DNA of 64,000 bases from positions 1 to 64,000 of the forward strand of contig NZ_JALJCW010000006.1 of NCBI RefSeq assembly GCF_023634025.1, read 5' to 3'. This DNA is from Hanstruepera flava (GTDB taxonomy: Bacteria > Bacteroidota > Bacteroidia > Flavobacteriales > Flavobacteriaceae). The position numbers and the translations under genes are program-made. Below the pieces are notes generated by a model. It saw nothing but the letters and a program-made list of their open reading frames with translations. It had not been told where the DNA came from and searched no databases. This document shows, piece after piece, positions 1-8,045 of the stretch (the stretch's first letter is position 1; each line of letters begins with the position of its first letter).

Positions 1-1186
1 AATCGTGCGAACCTGCTGCATATTCCTGACCTTCATAGGTATAGGTGTCACCTGAACAGACCTGAACGGTATCGCTGTCATCTGGTGTAACTGGGTATGA
101 TAAAACATCAATATTATAATTTCCTTCACCAAAACATGTTCCTGATGCTTCTACCTTTACATCATAATTTCCAGATTGTAATCCAGTAATTATAACTGGG
201 TTATCAGATGTTACCAATGGTGTTCCATTGTTTACAGTAATTGTATAAGGTGCAGGAACACCATTACTAATATTTATTGTAATGGTACCATTAGAATCTC
301 CATCGCAAATTGTAGAACCTTGAACATTTGCTGCTATTGGACAAAGGCTATTAGCTAAACTAGCAAAACACTCTGCTAATGTATTAAATCCTTGGTCAAT
401 GTACATATCTGCAGTGGCAATAGTTTGTCCAGATGGACTCCCATAAATATCATCATCTGAAATATCTTCCATTAAGCCAGCATTTACACCACCTACTCCC
501 AAAATGAACATGTGTGTTCCTTCACTCTTTATTTGATTTGCTACTTGAACGGCATTGTAAATTTCCGCTTCTTCAGTATCTGAACCATCACCACAAAAAT
601 CATAACTGGAACTAATATTATTGGTGTCTGGTGTCCAAGCAGTTGGTACACCATCTGTAAAAACTAGCAATAAGTCTGGAGCAGCTAAAGCGTCTGCCAG
701 CATTAAACCAGCTTGCCAATTAGTTCCTCCTAAATCGCCTTGATCTGGATTATAAGTTTGCCCATTATAGGCTATTCCATCAAAATAGTTATTCATACCG
801 GTTATTACATTTGCAACTGGTGTATAGGAGTTGACAACATAATTAGCCACAGAACCAAACTCAATGACCGCAACATTAACTGGTGTACACTCTAATTCCT
901 GCAGAAAGGCGTTAACACCATTTTCAACATCTTGTTCAGCATTAGCATTACCAATAGAATTGGATTCATCAATTACTAATATAACGTTAATACTACCTTG
1001 GCAACTAACCGATAAATCTGGATTAGCCGTTACAGAGTAATTAGGGCAATCATTACAATTGTCTCCCACATCATCGGGACAAAAGGTTTGTGATTGCATT
1101 TGTGTTGAGAAAAACAATAAAGCTAAAAACAATAGCATTTTTTTCTCTGAAAGATTTTTGAGGAGTGAAATGGTAAAACGCTTCAT
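1..1186 (-). CDS. Secreted von Willebrand factor A domain protein (C-terminus outside window)
   Basis: My own translation of the minus strand from the ATG at 1186 stays open to the window edge (about 395 residues), so the C-terminus is missing. Residues 1-34 look like a signal peptide, with the hydrophobic stretch MLLLFLALLFF and a likely cut after SQ. A vWA domain follows: VILVIDESNS around residues 69-78 carries the DxSxS MIDAS metal site, and LLLVFTDG lies further on. After about residue 280 there is Ig-like/PKD-like sequence (GLQSGNYDVKVEASGTC) of the SprB-repeat or gliding type. By analogy with flavobacterial surface proteins it is probably an adhesin exported by T9SS, but the sorting domain would lie outside the window. 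The exact function is unknown. Confidence 0.8.
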   Translation of the reverse strand, partial: MKRFTISLLKNLSEKKMLLFLALLFFSTQMQSQTFCPDDVGDNCNDCPNYSVTANPDLSVSCQGSINVILVIDESNSIGNANAEQDVENGVNAFLQELECTPVNVAVIEFGSVANYVVNSYTPVANVITGMNNYFDGIAYNGQTYNPDQGDLGGTNWQAGLMLADALAAPDLLLVFTDGVPTAWTPDTNNISSSYDFCGDGSDTEEAEIYNAVQVANQIKSEGTHMFILGVGGVNAGLMEDISDDDIYGSPSGQTIATADMYIDQGFNTLAECFASLANSLCPIAANVQGSTICDGDSNGTITINISNGVPAPYTITVNNGTPLVTSDNPVIITGLQSGNYDVKVEASGTCFGEGNYNIDVLSYPVTPDDSDTVQVCSGDTYTYEGQEYAAGSHD

Positions 1187-1481
1187 AATGGTTGATTTTT
1201 GTTAATAAAAACCAAACATAAATGAGTCACAGAATATGCAAAAATGAGGCTGACATATGCTATTAATCAACCTTTTTGCTATTAATTAAGAAAAAATCAA
1301 TTTTTGAGAATTGATTTCTGTATGCTTAAAGAGAATAACCAAAAATATAATTTTTATTTAAACCACCAAACTTTTGATGTTATATATAGTTGTATTACAG
1401 ATATTTACAGACGAACGGTAAATACTATTCAATAAATACATTAATTTTATAACATAATAACAATTAAAGGCTTTATTAAAT

Positions 1482-2066
1482 ATGCTTTCTGTATTAATAG
1501 AAAACCCATTTGTAAAATTATCGGTATTAGACCTAACCAATTATTCTGTGTTAAATAAGATTTCTAAAGAAGAAAACCTTATTTATTATTCTCCTTCAGA
1601 TATTTCAACTCCAGAAAACCTTAAAGAGTATGTTCAAACAGCTGTTGATGGTTATTATCTTAAAACTACTATACCGTATTTAATATTTGATAAGCAAAAA
1701 CAAGCATATGCGGGAACAACACGATTTGGATTAATCAATTGGAAAAACAAAACCTTACATATTGGTTGGACGTGGATTGGTAAAGCATTTCAAGGAACAG
1801 GTTTAAACAAACATGTTAAATTCTTGATGCTTCAGTATGCCTTTGAGGAATTACAATTTGAAAAAGTAGAATTCAGAATTGATGAACGCAATATTCGTTC
1901 TAGAAAAGCCGTAGAAAAACTGGGTGCTACATTAGAGGGTGTTTTACGCAAAGACACCTTAATGCTCGATGGTTTTAGGCGTAGTACCTGTTGCTATGGT
2001 ATTTTAAAGGATGAGTGGCCAGGTATAAAAGAGTTGAGATTTCAGGGTTTTGATTCATATCACTAA
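1482..2066 (+). CDS. GNAT family N-acetyltransferase, RimJ/RimL type
   Basis: This 194-residue protein is of normal length for RimJ/RimL-like acetyltransferases (COG1670), which move acetyl from acetyl-CoA to a protein N-terminus or small amine in the cytoplasm. The family pattern is visible: the strand IGWTWIGKAFQGTGLN with the acetyl-CoA loop (Q-G-T-G, about residues 100-106), then FRIDERNIRSRKAVEKLGA, the conserved N-x-x-S-x-x-A-x-x-K-L-G helix, then EGVLRK. The substrate cannot be deduced. It is a single gene, convergent with the nitronate monooxygenase gene and sharing 12 bases at the 3' ends. The start MLSVLIENPF is the first ATG of the frame and gives a natural family N-terminus. Confidence 0.85.
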   Translation: MLSVLIENPFVKLSVLDLTNYSVLNKISKEENLIYYSPSDISTPENLKEYVQTAVDGYYLKTTIPYLIFDKQKQAYAGTTRFGLINWKNKTLHIGWTWIGKAFQGTGLNKHVKFLMLQYAFEELQFEKVEFRIDERNIRSRKAVEKLGATLEGVLRKDTLMLDGFRRSTCCYGILKDEWPGIKELRFQGFDSYH

Positions 2067-3002
2067 TTTATTTACTATATCCTTTACAGGCAAAATGGCA
2101 TTAGTATGCTCTATACTTGGTCCTGCAACCCAAACCGTTTTGTAGGTTGCTTTCAGCGCGGCTTTTTCTGTAGCCTTCATTCCGATATAAAAGCGTAACA
2201 TTTTGACCCATTTCTTAAGCTTTCGATTTTTATTTAAGGTTCTTTCTAGCCAAGGTGATTTCGTTCCTATTTTTTTTACATAAGGCGTATTAATCACCGT
2301 ACATGGCGTACCCGATATTCGCTCGGTTACAACAATATCTTTTGAACCATAATCTACACAAGCCTGTTTATATTCTTGTGTCACTCCTGCTTCTTCTGAA
2401 GCTATAAACGGGCTGCCAACCGAAACACCTTCGGCTCCATAACCCAATATCTCTTCAATATCGGCTTTACAGCCAACACCACCTGCTGAAATTATTGGGA
2501 TTGACACATTTTCTTTTAATAATGAAATAATTTCTTTTGGTGATAAGTTTCCTCGATGTCCACCTGCTTCATTGTTTACAGCAATAACTGCATCTGCTCC
2601 TAGCCTTTCTACTTTTTTTGCAAAATGCAAATCGGTTACATCACAAAAGACCTTTATGCCTACTGCATGAGCTTCCCGTATGGTTTCTTCAGGACTACCA
2701 AGTGATGTTATTATAAAATCACAACCTTCCTCACACAATACTCGTAATTGCTCTTTATATTTAACATTAGATTTATTTACTATCAAATTAAATCCAAAAG
2801 AGCCACCCTCAACCTTTGCTTTTTTAAGCTCTTTAATCGCATCACGCAATTCTGATAAAGTTCTGTAGTTTAATGCAGGAATGCATCCCGCTATTCCAGA
2901 TTTCATGGCTTCAGTAACCATACTGGTATTTGAAACCAAAAACATAGGCGCTTGAATAATGGGATGATTTATATTAAGCAGTTGAGTAAGTTTTGTTTGC
3001 AT
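2055..3002 (-). CDS. Nitronate monooxygenase (2-nitropropane dioxygenase-like FMN enzyme)
   Basis: At 315 residues it fits the NPD/NMO family of FMN TIM-barrel enzymes, which oxidise alkyl nitronates with O2; some family members have other roles. Visible marks are the N-terminal PIIQAPMFLVSN, NNEAGGHRGN in mid-protein (a flavin/substrate loop with the family's His after Gly-Gly), the phosphate-binding ISAGGVG, and GAEGVSVGSPFIASEE. The protein is soluble and cytoplasmic. An exact TATATTTG -7 box lies 19-26 bases before the ATG, so the mRNA leader should be short. It is probably transcribed alone, because a strong hairpin at 3137-3162 separates it from the large surface-protein gene upstream. 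Confidence 0.85.
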   Translation of the reverse strand: MQTKLTQLLNINHPIIQAPMFLVSNTSMVTEAMKSGIAGCIPALNYRTLSELRDAIKELKKAKVEGGSFGFNLIVNKSNVKYKEQLRVLCEEGCDFIITSLGSPEETIREAHAVGIKVFCDVTDLHFAKKVERLGADAVIAVNNEAGGHRGNLSPKEIISLLKENVSIPIISAGGVGCKADIEEILGYGAEGVSVGSPFIASEEAGVTQEYKQACVDYGSKDIVVTERISGTPCTVINTPYVKKIGTKSPWLERTLNKNRKLKKWVKMLRFYIGMKATEKAALKATYKTVWVAGPSIEHTNAILPVKDIVNKLVI

Positions 3003-3020
3003 ATTGGATTATGTTTCCTA

Positions 3021-3050
3021 CAAATATAGCTAATTTATTATGCGCGCATA
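3021..3050 (-). promoter_or_regulatory. Putative promoter of the nitronate monooxygenase gene with a palindrome
   Basis: Read on the minus strand, 3028-3021 is TATATTTG, an exact match to the Bacteroidetes -7 box TAnnTTTG. A 12-base perfect palindrome TATGCGCGCATA at 3039-3050 sits between the -7 and the expected -33 position, where a repressor could act. The -33 element itself is weak. Regulator binding is inference only. Confidence 0.45.
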
Positions 3051-3136
3051 GTATATTGCGTAAATAAATTATAACCTTATAGCAGGTATCATTCTAATAA
3101 CAAAACATATTCACTTGACAATAAATTTTACACTAA

Positions 3137-3162
3137 AAAGCCCAGCTAATTAGCTGGGCTTT
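3137..3162 (-). terminator. Bidirectional rho-independent terminator
   Basis: Perfect 12-bp stem AAAGCCCAGCTA / TAGCTGGGCTTT with a 2-base loop. On the minus strand it is followed by a T-run (CTTTTTAGTG). It lies 25 bases past the stop codon of the 1140-residue surface protein. Confidence 0.85.
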
Positions 3163-3187
3163 AACTTTTGATTAATATTAATAAAGT

Positions 3188-6100
3188 TTATTTTCTAGGC
3201 TTAAAAGAAACTATTTTCTTAATCATTACGCCTTTTTTAGTAGTTAATCGTACTAAAAACAGCTGATTATCAGTATTCGTCATGTCTATTGTAGTAACTG
3301 CTTCAGTTCCTTTAATATAACTAACATTTTCCACCTTTCTAATCAATGCCCCTTTAATATCAAATATTTCTAAAGTTACATCGGTTTCATAAGGTATATT
3401 GTAAGCAATATTCACTTCCTTATCAAAAGGTACTGGATAAGCTTTGAAACTGTTAACAATTCCAGATATTGTTTCGTTTCCTTCCTCACATTCAAAAGCA
3501 TCCATAAATTCAGTTTCTCCACTATCATCAGAATATATGTCCTCTTTTTCTGGACTGCACATGCAAACTATTTCACAGGTTACTGCATGAGCTATAACAT
3601 ATATACCTTCTGAATTATCTGCCATTTCGTTGTCTATAACAACCGTATAGCTATACACGTTTCCTGAAAATGATGGATTGAATGGATATTGTCCTGGTGC
3701 TACTGTTGGTCTTCCGCGATTTTCTGGATACGGATCGCAACCCACATATACATGTGCTTCATTCATTGTGAAGCCCTCAAAAATCTCATAAGTAATTTCT
3801 ACTTGTGATTCAGTATATGTTACATGAACAACACCTACTAATTCACCTCTATTGGTATCACAATGTGCTGCTCCAGCCCATAAATCCATTTTATACACAC
3901 CATAATTTGGTAAATAATTAGTCCAACCCCAACGTCTAAAATCAGGAATGAAGCATTGGTCTCCAGAATCTGCTTTTGCAAAAGCAGTTTCACAATTATC
4001 AACCAGATCAAACTCTCTGATTATAGTACAGGTTTCTGTACCTAAATTACCACAATCATCATACACCTCAAAGTCATAATAGCCAATTTGCGAACATCCA
4101 TCTTCAGATAATACAATTCGTGTTGGACCATCAAGCGTTAATGTGCCACCTGCTGAACAGTTGTCAGTCCATTTTGCTGATAATGATGGGAATTCATCAT
4201 TACACAATGTTGGTAAATCTTCTGGACACGTAATAACTGGATCGATCATATCGTACTCTCGTGATACTCGCGTGGTCTCGGTATCATCATTGCCACAATC
4301 ATCCGTAATGGTGAACGTATAAAGTCTGTACTGGATACAGCCATCTTCACTCTCGCCATCATCTACACCGCCATCTGACTGGATGCCCTGACCTCCTGCC
4401 GAACAGTTGTCTGTCCAATCCGTCGTCAAGAACGCTGGCCAATCATCGTTACAGTTTGCCAATTGGTAATCGGGTACGTCTACGATCTCTGGATCGGTCA
4501 TATCGTACTCTCTGGCTACCCGCGTGGTCTCGGTATCATCATTGCCACAATCATCCGTAATGGTGAACGTATAAAGTCTGTACTGGATACAGCCATCTTC
4601 ACTCTCGCCATCATCTACACCGCCATCTGACTGGATGCCCTGACCTCCTGCCGAACAGTTGTCTGTCCAATCCGTCGTCAAGAACGCTGGCCAATCATCG
4701 TTACAGTTTGCCAATTGGTAATCGGGTACGTCTACGATCTCTGGATCAACATCATCAGCAGCTACTGTAAATGTGGTTTCACAAAATTCTTCTTGTTCAC
4801 AATCATCGCTTACAGCATATCTTATTTTTGCTACGCCTCCACCACAAACACTAGGAGCCGTAAAGTTTTCTAATGTTACTTCTTCATCATCTATATAATA
4901 CGTAAAGGCTTCAATAACAGTACCTCCACCGCCTTCATAAGTAAAGCCAGTTGGGTTTTTCCAATCATTAAACCTAGTATCTATATCATCGGTACAACTA
5001 ACAGCATCCGTATCTGGACAATCAGGAATTAATGTTTCCGCTGTGTTAATACTATTAACAGTAAACTCTTCACTTTCGGCAGTACAACCTGGGAAACCTG
5101 CTAGCATAACTGTTGCAAACACTTTATAAACACCAGGTTCTGTTGCTGCATATGTATTGGAGTTAGGGTCTGTTCCCGGAATCAAGACGCCATCTTTATA
5201 CCATTCATAGGTATAAGTCCCGGGTGGTTGAGCTGTTGCCGTTAAAATGACTTCAGTCATAAAACAATCTAAATCTCCACCAGCAAGTGTAACCGTATAT
5301 TCTGGCGTATCACCCAAATCAAATGGTCCTGCCATATCTTTAAGTTCAGCCGTAAAGGAATCTGATGAACGTGTTTTAACAATTACGCTTCCTAATGGTG
5401 CTTGACATTCACCGCCTGTACTTCTGGTATCTAAACCTAAAAGTGTTGCGTTAATACCAAACTCTGCCAAAGTTGGAGAAATATATTCATTGGTAAAGCT
5501 TCCGCCAGGATCAATAGTTCCCCAAGAAGGTGCTGCTACGTTTGCAGATGTATTTACTTGTGCAAAAATAGCTGCTTCTCCTGTAATATCAGACCTTAAA
5601 GAAATTCTTGCATACCCATAAGGGATATTATTATCATTATTACAATTGTAAAATTCAAAATTACCATTTTCGTCTCCAAAGTTAAATGGTCTAAATGCCA
5701 ATGAATTAAATGCTGTAAATGATGCATTTCCACCAGGAAAATCATCACTATCTATCCAAGCATATAATCTGACGTCTGCTACCGATCCGCCATTGGTATA
5801 ATTAGCCGATAATATCACATCACCGTGAGTAATCACTGCTCCACTTGCTAAGTCAAATTCATAGGATGTATGACCGCAATCGGTACCGCCTGTAACTATT
5901 GTACCATTATTGTTGTTATCAGCCGGAACTTCGTCTTCATCTGGTATATACGTTACCTTTTCTCTAAAATACTCAAAGTCAATGTAACTTGTTCCATTAT
6001 CACTTCTAGTAGAAGCAGCAGCAAATGCCCATTCATCATCATTATTTGGAAAAACGGCATCTGAATCACGTCTCAAATGAGCATAAATGTCAATAATATC

Positions 6101-6610
6101 ATTCTTTTGAGGTACGTCTCCCTCTTTAATGGTCCACGTTGATGGATCATCAAAATTCTTGTCATCACCGGCACCAAATACATTAGAGTCCATATTACCA
6201 CCATTGGTATTTTGGTCTCGAATGTACACAGCATCAATCCATGTATCACCATTTACAACAGTGTAAACAGGAACTGACATTCTAAATTCTTTTGAAACAT
6301 TGGCACCAGAAGCTAATTCAGCTATGTCAGCTGCATTAGTTTCATCGATAACTCCCAGACCAGTTGCGCCTTGAACCCAATCGTCTGTTCCCATTCCAGA
6401 ATCTGGACTAAATGAAAACAGCCCAGAATAAACATCGGCATCTACACCAAAATTTACGTGTATAGATGACCCTAACGGAACTGATTGCGCTTGAACACTA
6501 TTGTTTGAATTGAGCATAAAGCCTAAAAACAAACAACAGAACAATAGCATTTTTAAAGGACTTTGCTTTACTCGCCAATCCTTAAATGAAGTAATTTTGT
6601 AATTCATCAT
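3188..6610 (-). CDS. Large secreted multidomain protein with HYR-like repeats and T9SS C-terminal domain
   Basis: 1140 residues. The N-terminus has a long signal peptide (hydrophobic MLLFCCLFLGFML, likely cut after VQAQ). Residues about 45-430 look like a beta-rich ectodomain of unknown fold. An Ig-like segment (YEWYKDGVLIPGTD) follows. Then come cysteine- and aspartate-rich modules of about 84 residues (WTDNCSAGG ... DDCGNDDTETTRV) resembling the HYR-type repeats of flavobacterial adhesins. Two of these are nearly identical at protein and DNA level, and a third is diverged. The last 80 or so residues (YPVPFDKEVNIAYNIP ... KGVMIKKIVSF) are a T9SS type A sorting domain. It should be exported through T9SS and attached to or released from the cell surface. 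Transcribed alone: terminators lie on both sides. Confidence 0.85.
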   Translation of the reverse strand: MMNYKITSFKDWRVKQSPLKMLLFCCLFLGFMLNSNNSVQAQSVPLGSSIHVNFGVDADVYSGLFSFSPDSGMGTDDWVQGATGLGVIDETNAADIAELASGANVSKEFRMSVPVYTVVNGDTWIDAVYIRDQNTNGGNMDSNVFGAGDDKNFDDPSTWTIKEGDVPQKNDIIDIYAHLRRDSDAVFPNNDDEWAFAAASTRSDNGTSYIDFEYFREKVTYIPDEDEVPADNNNNGTIVTGGTDCGHTSYEFDLASGAVITHGDVILSANYTNGGSVADVRLYAWIDSDDFPGGNASFTAFNSLAFRPFNFGDENGNFEFYNCNNDNNIPYGYARISLRSDITGEAAIFAQVNTSANVAAPSWGTIDPGGSFTNEYISPTLAEFGINATLLGLDTRSTGGECQAPLGSVIVKTRSSDSFTAELKDMAGPFDLGDTPEYTVTLAGGDLDCFMTEVILTATAQPPGTYTYEWYKDGVLIPGTDPNSNTYAATEPGVYKVFATVMLAGFPGCTAESEEFTVNSINTAETLIPDCPDTDAVSCTDDIDTRFNDWKNPTGFTYEGGGGTVIEAFTYYIDDEEVTLENFTAPSVCGGGVAKIRYAVSDDCEQEEFCETTFTVAADDVDPEIVDVPDYQLANCNDDWPAFLTTDWTDNCSAGGQGIQSDGGVDDGESEDGCIQYRLYTFTITDDCGNDDTETTRVAREYDMTDPEIVDVPDYQLANCNDDWPAFLTTDWTDNCSAGGQGIQSDGGVDDGESEDGCIQYRLYTFTITDDCGNDDTETTRVSREYDMIDPVITCPEDLPTLCNDEFPSLSAKWTDNCSAGGTLTLDGPTRIVLSEDGCSQIGYYDFEVYDDCGNLGTETCTIIREFDLVDNCETAFAKADSGDQCFIPDFRRWGWTNYLPNYGVYKMDLWAGAAHCDTNRGELVGVVHVTYTESQVEITYEIFEGFTMNEAHVYVGCDPYPENRGRPTVAPGQYPFNPSFSGNVYSYTVVIDNEMADNSEGIYVIAHAVTCEIVCMCSPEKEDIYSDDSGETEFMDAFECEEGNETISGIVNSFKAYPVPFDKEVNIAYNIPYETDVTLEIFDIKGALIRKVENVSYIKGTEAVTTIDMTNTDNQLFLVRLTTKKGVMIKKIVSFKPRK
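4269..4747 (-). repeat. Tandem duplication, 252-bp period, inside the surface-protein gene
   Basis: Positions 4269-4495 and 4521-4747 are identical over 227 bases, and the 25 bases between them are near-identical to those preceding the first copy. Period 252 bp = 84 codons, in frame. By hand count the unit is about 50% GC (114 of 227), against about 32% in a neighbouring 60-base stretch of the same gene. Confidence 0.95.
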
Positions 6611-6872
6611 AACTTACATATTTAATTAATACCCTCGTTGCATAAACAAGTAAGCTATGTGTAAAAAAGAAAAAATGGAGCAATATAGCCTGAATACACT
6701 AGCGCGTATTCAATTTAAGTTTGCTACAACCAATATATTGCTATTAAATATTCTATTGAGGAGTCATAAATATAAGCTATTTATTTTTAATTAACAAAAA
6801 AAACACACGCAATACACTAAAAAACAATTAATTACACCAACATTAAACATCAAAAAGAAAATTGCTGAAAAT
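6611..6872. other. Gene-free 5' region of the large surface-protein gene
   Basis: No coding sequence seen. It should hold the promoter of the minus-strand gene starting at 6610. Visible features are an inverted repeat GAATAC / GTATTC (6692-6697 and 6706-6711, 8-base spacer) and TGCTATTAAA at 6739-6748, which resembles a decamer found before the two other surface-protein genes. No clear TAnnTTTG box was found. Confidence 0.4.
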
Positions 6873-6906
6873 AAAAAAAGACCCAAAATATTTTGGGTCT
6901 TTTTTT
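6873..6906 (-). terminator. Strong bidirectional terminator
   Basis: Perfect palindrome centred at 6889/6890 with GACCCAAAAT / ATTTTGGGTC at its core, flanked by A-runs and T-runs that continue the pairing. It lies 35 bases beyond the stop codon of the gene at 6942-7745. Confidence 0.9.
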
Positions 6907-6941
6907 TAAGTGCTTTCAAAAAAGTTTATTACTAAAACCTA

Positions 6942-7745
6942 TTATTTCTTTATAAATTTATAGGCTTTTGACGTGTTATTAATTTCTAATTTAATTAAGT
7001 AACTACTAGGTTTTAAATTTGAAACATCAATTTGGTTATTAATAATACTCTTTCCGTCTACCTTTAAAACCCGTTCTCCAAGCACATTATATACTTCAAT
7101 ATTTGAAATTGGTTGATTGGTTTTAAACGAAAGTTCGTTGATAACTGGGTTTGGAAAGATTGAAAAACCACTAAATTCATTATCTACTGTAGATAAAGTG
7201 TTCGTGTATTGCACTCTAAAATCATCTAACAAAAGATAATCTTGATTGCTACAATTAAAGTGTCTAAAAATTAATTTAACAGATTTATTGGCATAAGTAT
7301 TAGGAATATCTATTTCAATATCTGTTGCTGATGCAGCACCACCTTGTGTTAATGTTTGCTGAAACAGCACATTGTCATATGGGCTACCTACTCCAACTTC
7401 CTGAATATATACTGTATACGATTCAAGGTAATTAGTAGCACTTGAAGAAGCTACACGTATTGTAAGCTTAATGTCATTAGCTTCATCAGGAATAAAAAAA
7501 GCTGGTGTAAAAAGGGCATTATCAGGTGTCAGTGAGCTAGAAGGTGACCCATAAAATCTACCTGATTCAAAACCAAAGGTTTCTCCCCCTGAATAATAAA
7601 ACCAGTTTGAACCATCTCCGTCTAAATCTTCACCTGACCATCCTGTTAAATCTTCACAATCTGAAGACCAAATAGTTGTTTGGGCTGTAATTGTCCCCAT
7701 AATTACCATAAACACAGTAAGGTGTAAAAGTAAATTTCGTTTCAT
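6942..7745 (-). CDS. Secreted anchor-J/cleaved-adhesin-like protein with T9SS sorting domain
   Basis: 267 residues from the ATG at 7745. I prefer this to the longer frame starting at 7868, because MKRNLLLHLTVFMVIMGTITAQ is a clean signal peptide and a -7-like TACATTTA (7772-7779) lies just before it. Residues about 25-180 form a jelly-roll-like domain of the cleaved-adhesin/choice-of-anchor-J type (SSDCEDLTGWSGEDLDGDG ... LLLDDFRVQY). The last 75 or so residues (SIFPNPVINELSFKTNQPI ... YLIKLEINNTSKAYKFIKK) are a T9SS type A sorting domain. It is presumably surface-exposed or released; the ligand is unknown. Single gene between two terminators. Confidence 0.85.
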   Translation of the reverse strand: MKRNLLLHLTVFMVIMGTITAQTTIWSSDCEDLTGWSGEDLDGDGSNWFYYSGGETFGFESGRFYGSPSSSLTPDNALFTPAFFIPDEANDIKLTIRVASSSATNYLESYTVYIQEVGVGSPYDNVLFQQTLTQGGAASATDIEIDIPNTYANKSVKLIFRHFNCSNQDYLLLDDFRVQYTNTLSTVDNEFSGFSIFPNPVINELSFKTNQPISNIEVYNVLGERVLKVDGKSIINNQIDVSNLKPSSYLIKLEINNTSKAYKFIKK

Positions 7746-7886
7746 AACTTTTGCTATTAATATTGATGGAATAAATGTATTTAAATCAGTTATTTTGTCT
7801 TTAAAGTGTATGATTTTTTCGATAAAACGCAAATTATTTGTAAGAATTATAGATTTTTTGTAATCCAAATCCTATATTAATAAAAC

Positions 7887-7916
7887 AAAAACGCAACCAT
7901 TTTTGATTGCGTTTTT
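7887..7916 (-). terminator. Bidirectional terminator between dnaK and the secreted-protein gene
   Basis: Ten-bp perfect stem AAAAACGCAA / TTGCGTTTTT with a 10-base loop and T-runs on both sides. Most likely it ends the dnaK transcript, 105 bases past the dnaK stop codon. Confidence 0.85.
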
Positions 7917-7943
7917 TTCTAAATATTATATAAAAATATTCTT

Positions 7944-7973
7944 GAGATTCCTCGACTATGTTCGGAATGACAA
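7944..7973. repeat. Short interspersed palindromic repeat (REP-like), variant copy
   Basis: GATTCCTCGACTATGTTCGG followed by AATGACAA. The outer arms ATTCC / GGAAT pair. The tail GGAATGAC is shared with the repeats beside the GIY-YIG gene, and the centre TCGACTATGTTC resembles the TCGACTCCGCTC core found at 7999-8028 and 59431-59442. Confidence 0.6.
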
Positions 7974-7981
7974 TTTATTTT

Positions 7982-8045
7982 ACTTCTTCGAAGTCTACCT
8001 TTCGACTCCGCTCAAGACAGGCTACTTGACTTCTTCGAAGTCTAC
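7982..8045. repeat. REP-like insertion with 17-bp direct repeat at the dnaK 3' end
   Basis: The 17-mer ACTTCTTCGAAGTCTAC occurs at 7982-7998 and again at 8029-8045. Between them lie 30 bases (7999-8028) containing the repeat core TTTCGACTCCGCTCAAG. The 7982-7998 copy still encodes the last DnaK codons in frame with its own stop codon (VDFEEVK then TAA). An insertion of about 47 bp that duplicated its target therefore explains the layout. Confidence 0.75.

Noticed and set aside
7746-7868. Upstream extension of the anchor-J protein to 308 residues
   Set aside because: It would put 41 non-signal residues before a clear signal peptide, and a -7-like box lies within it.
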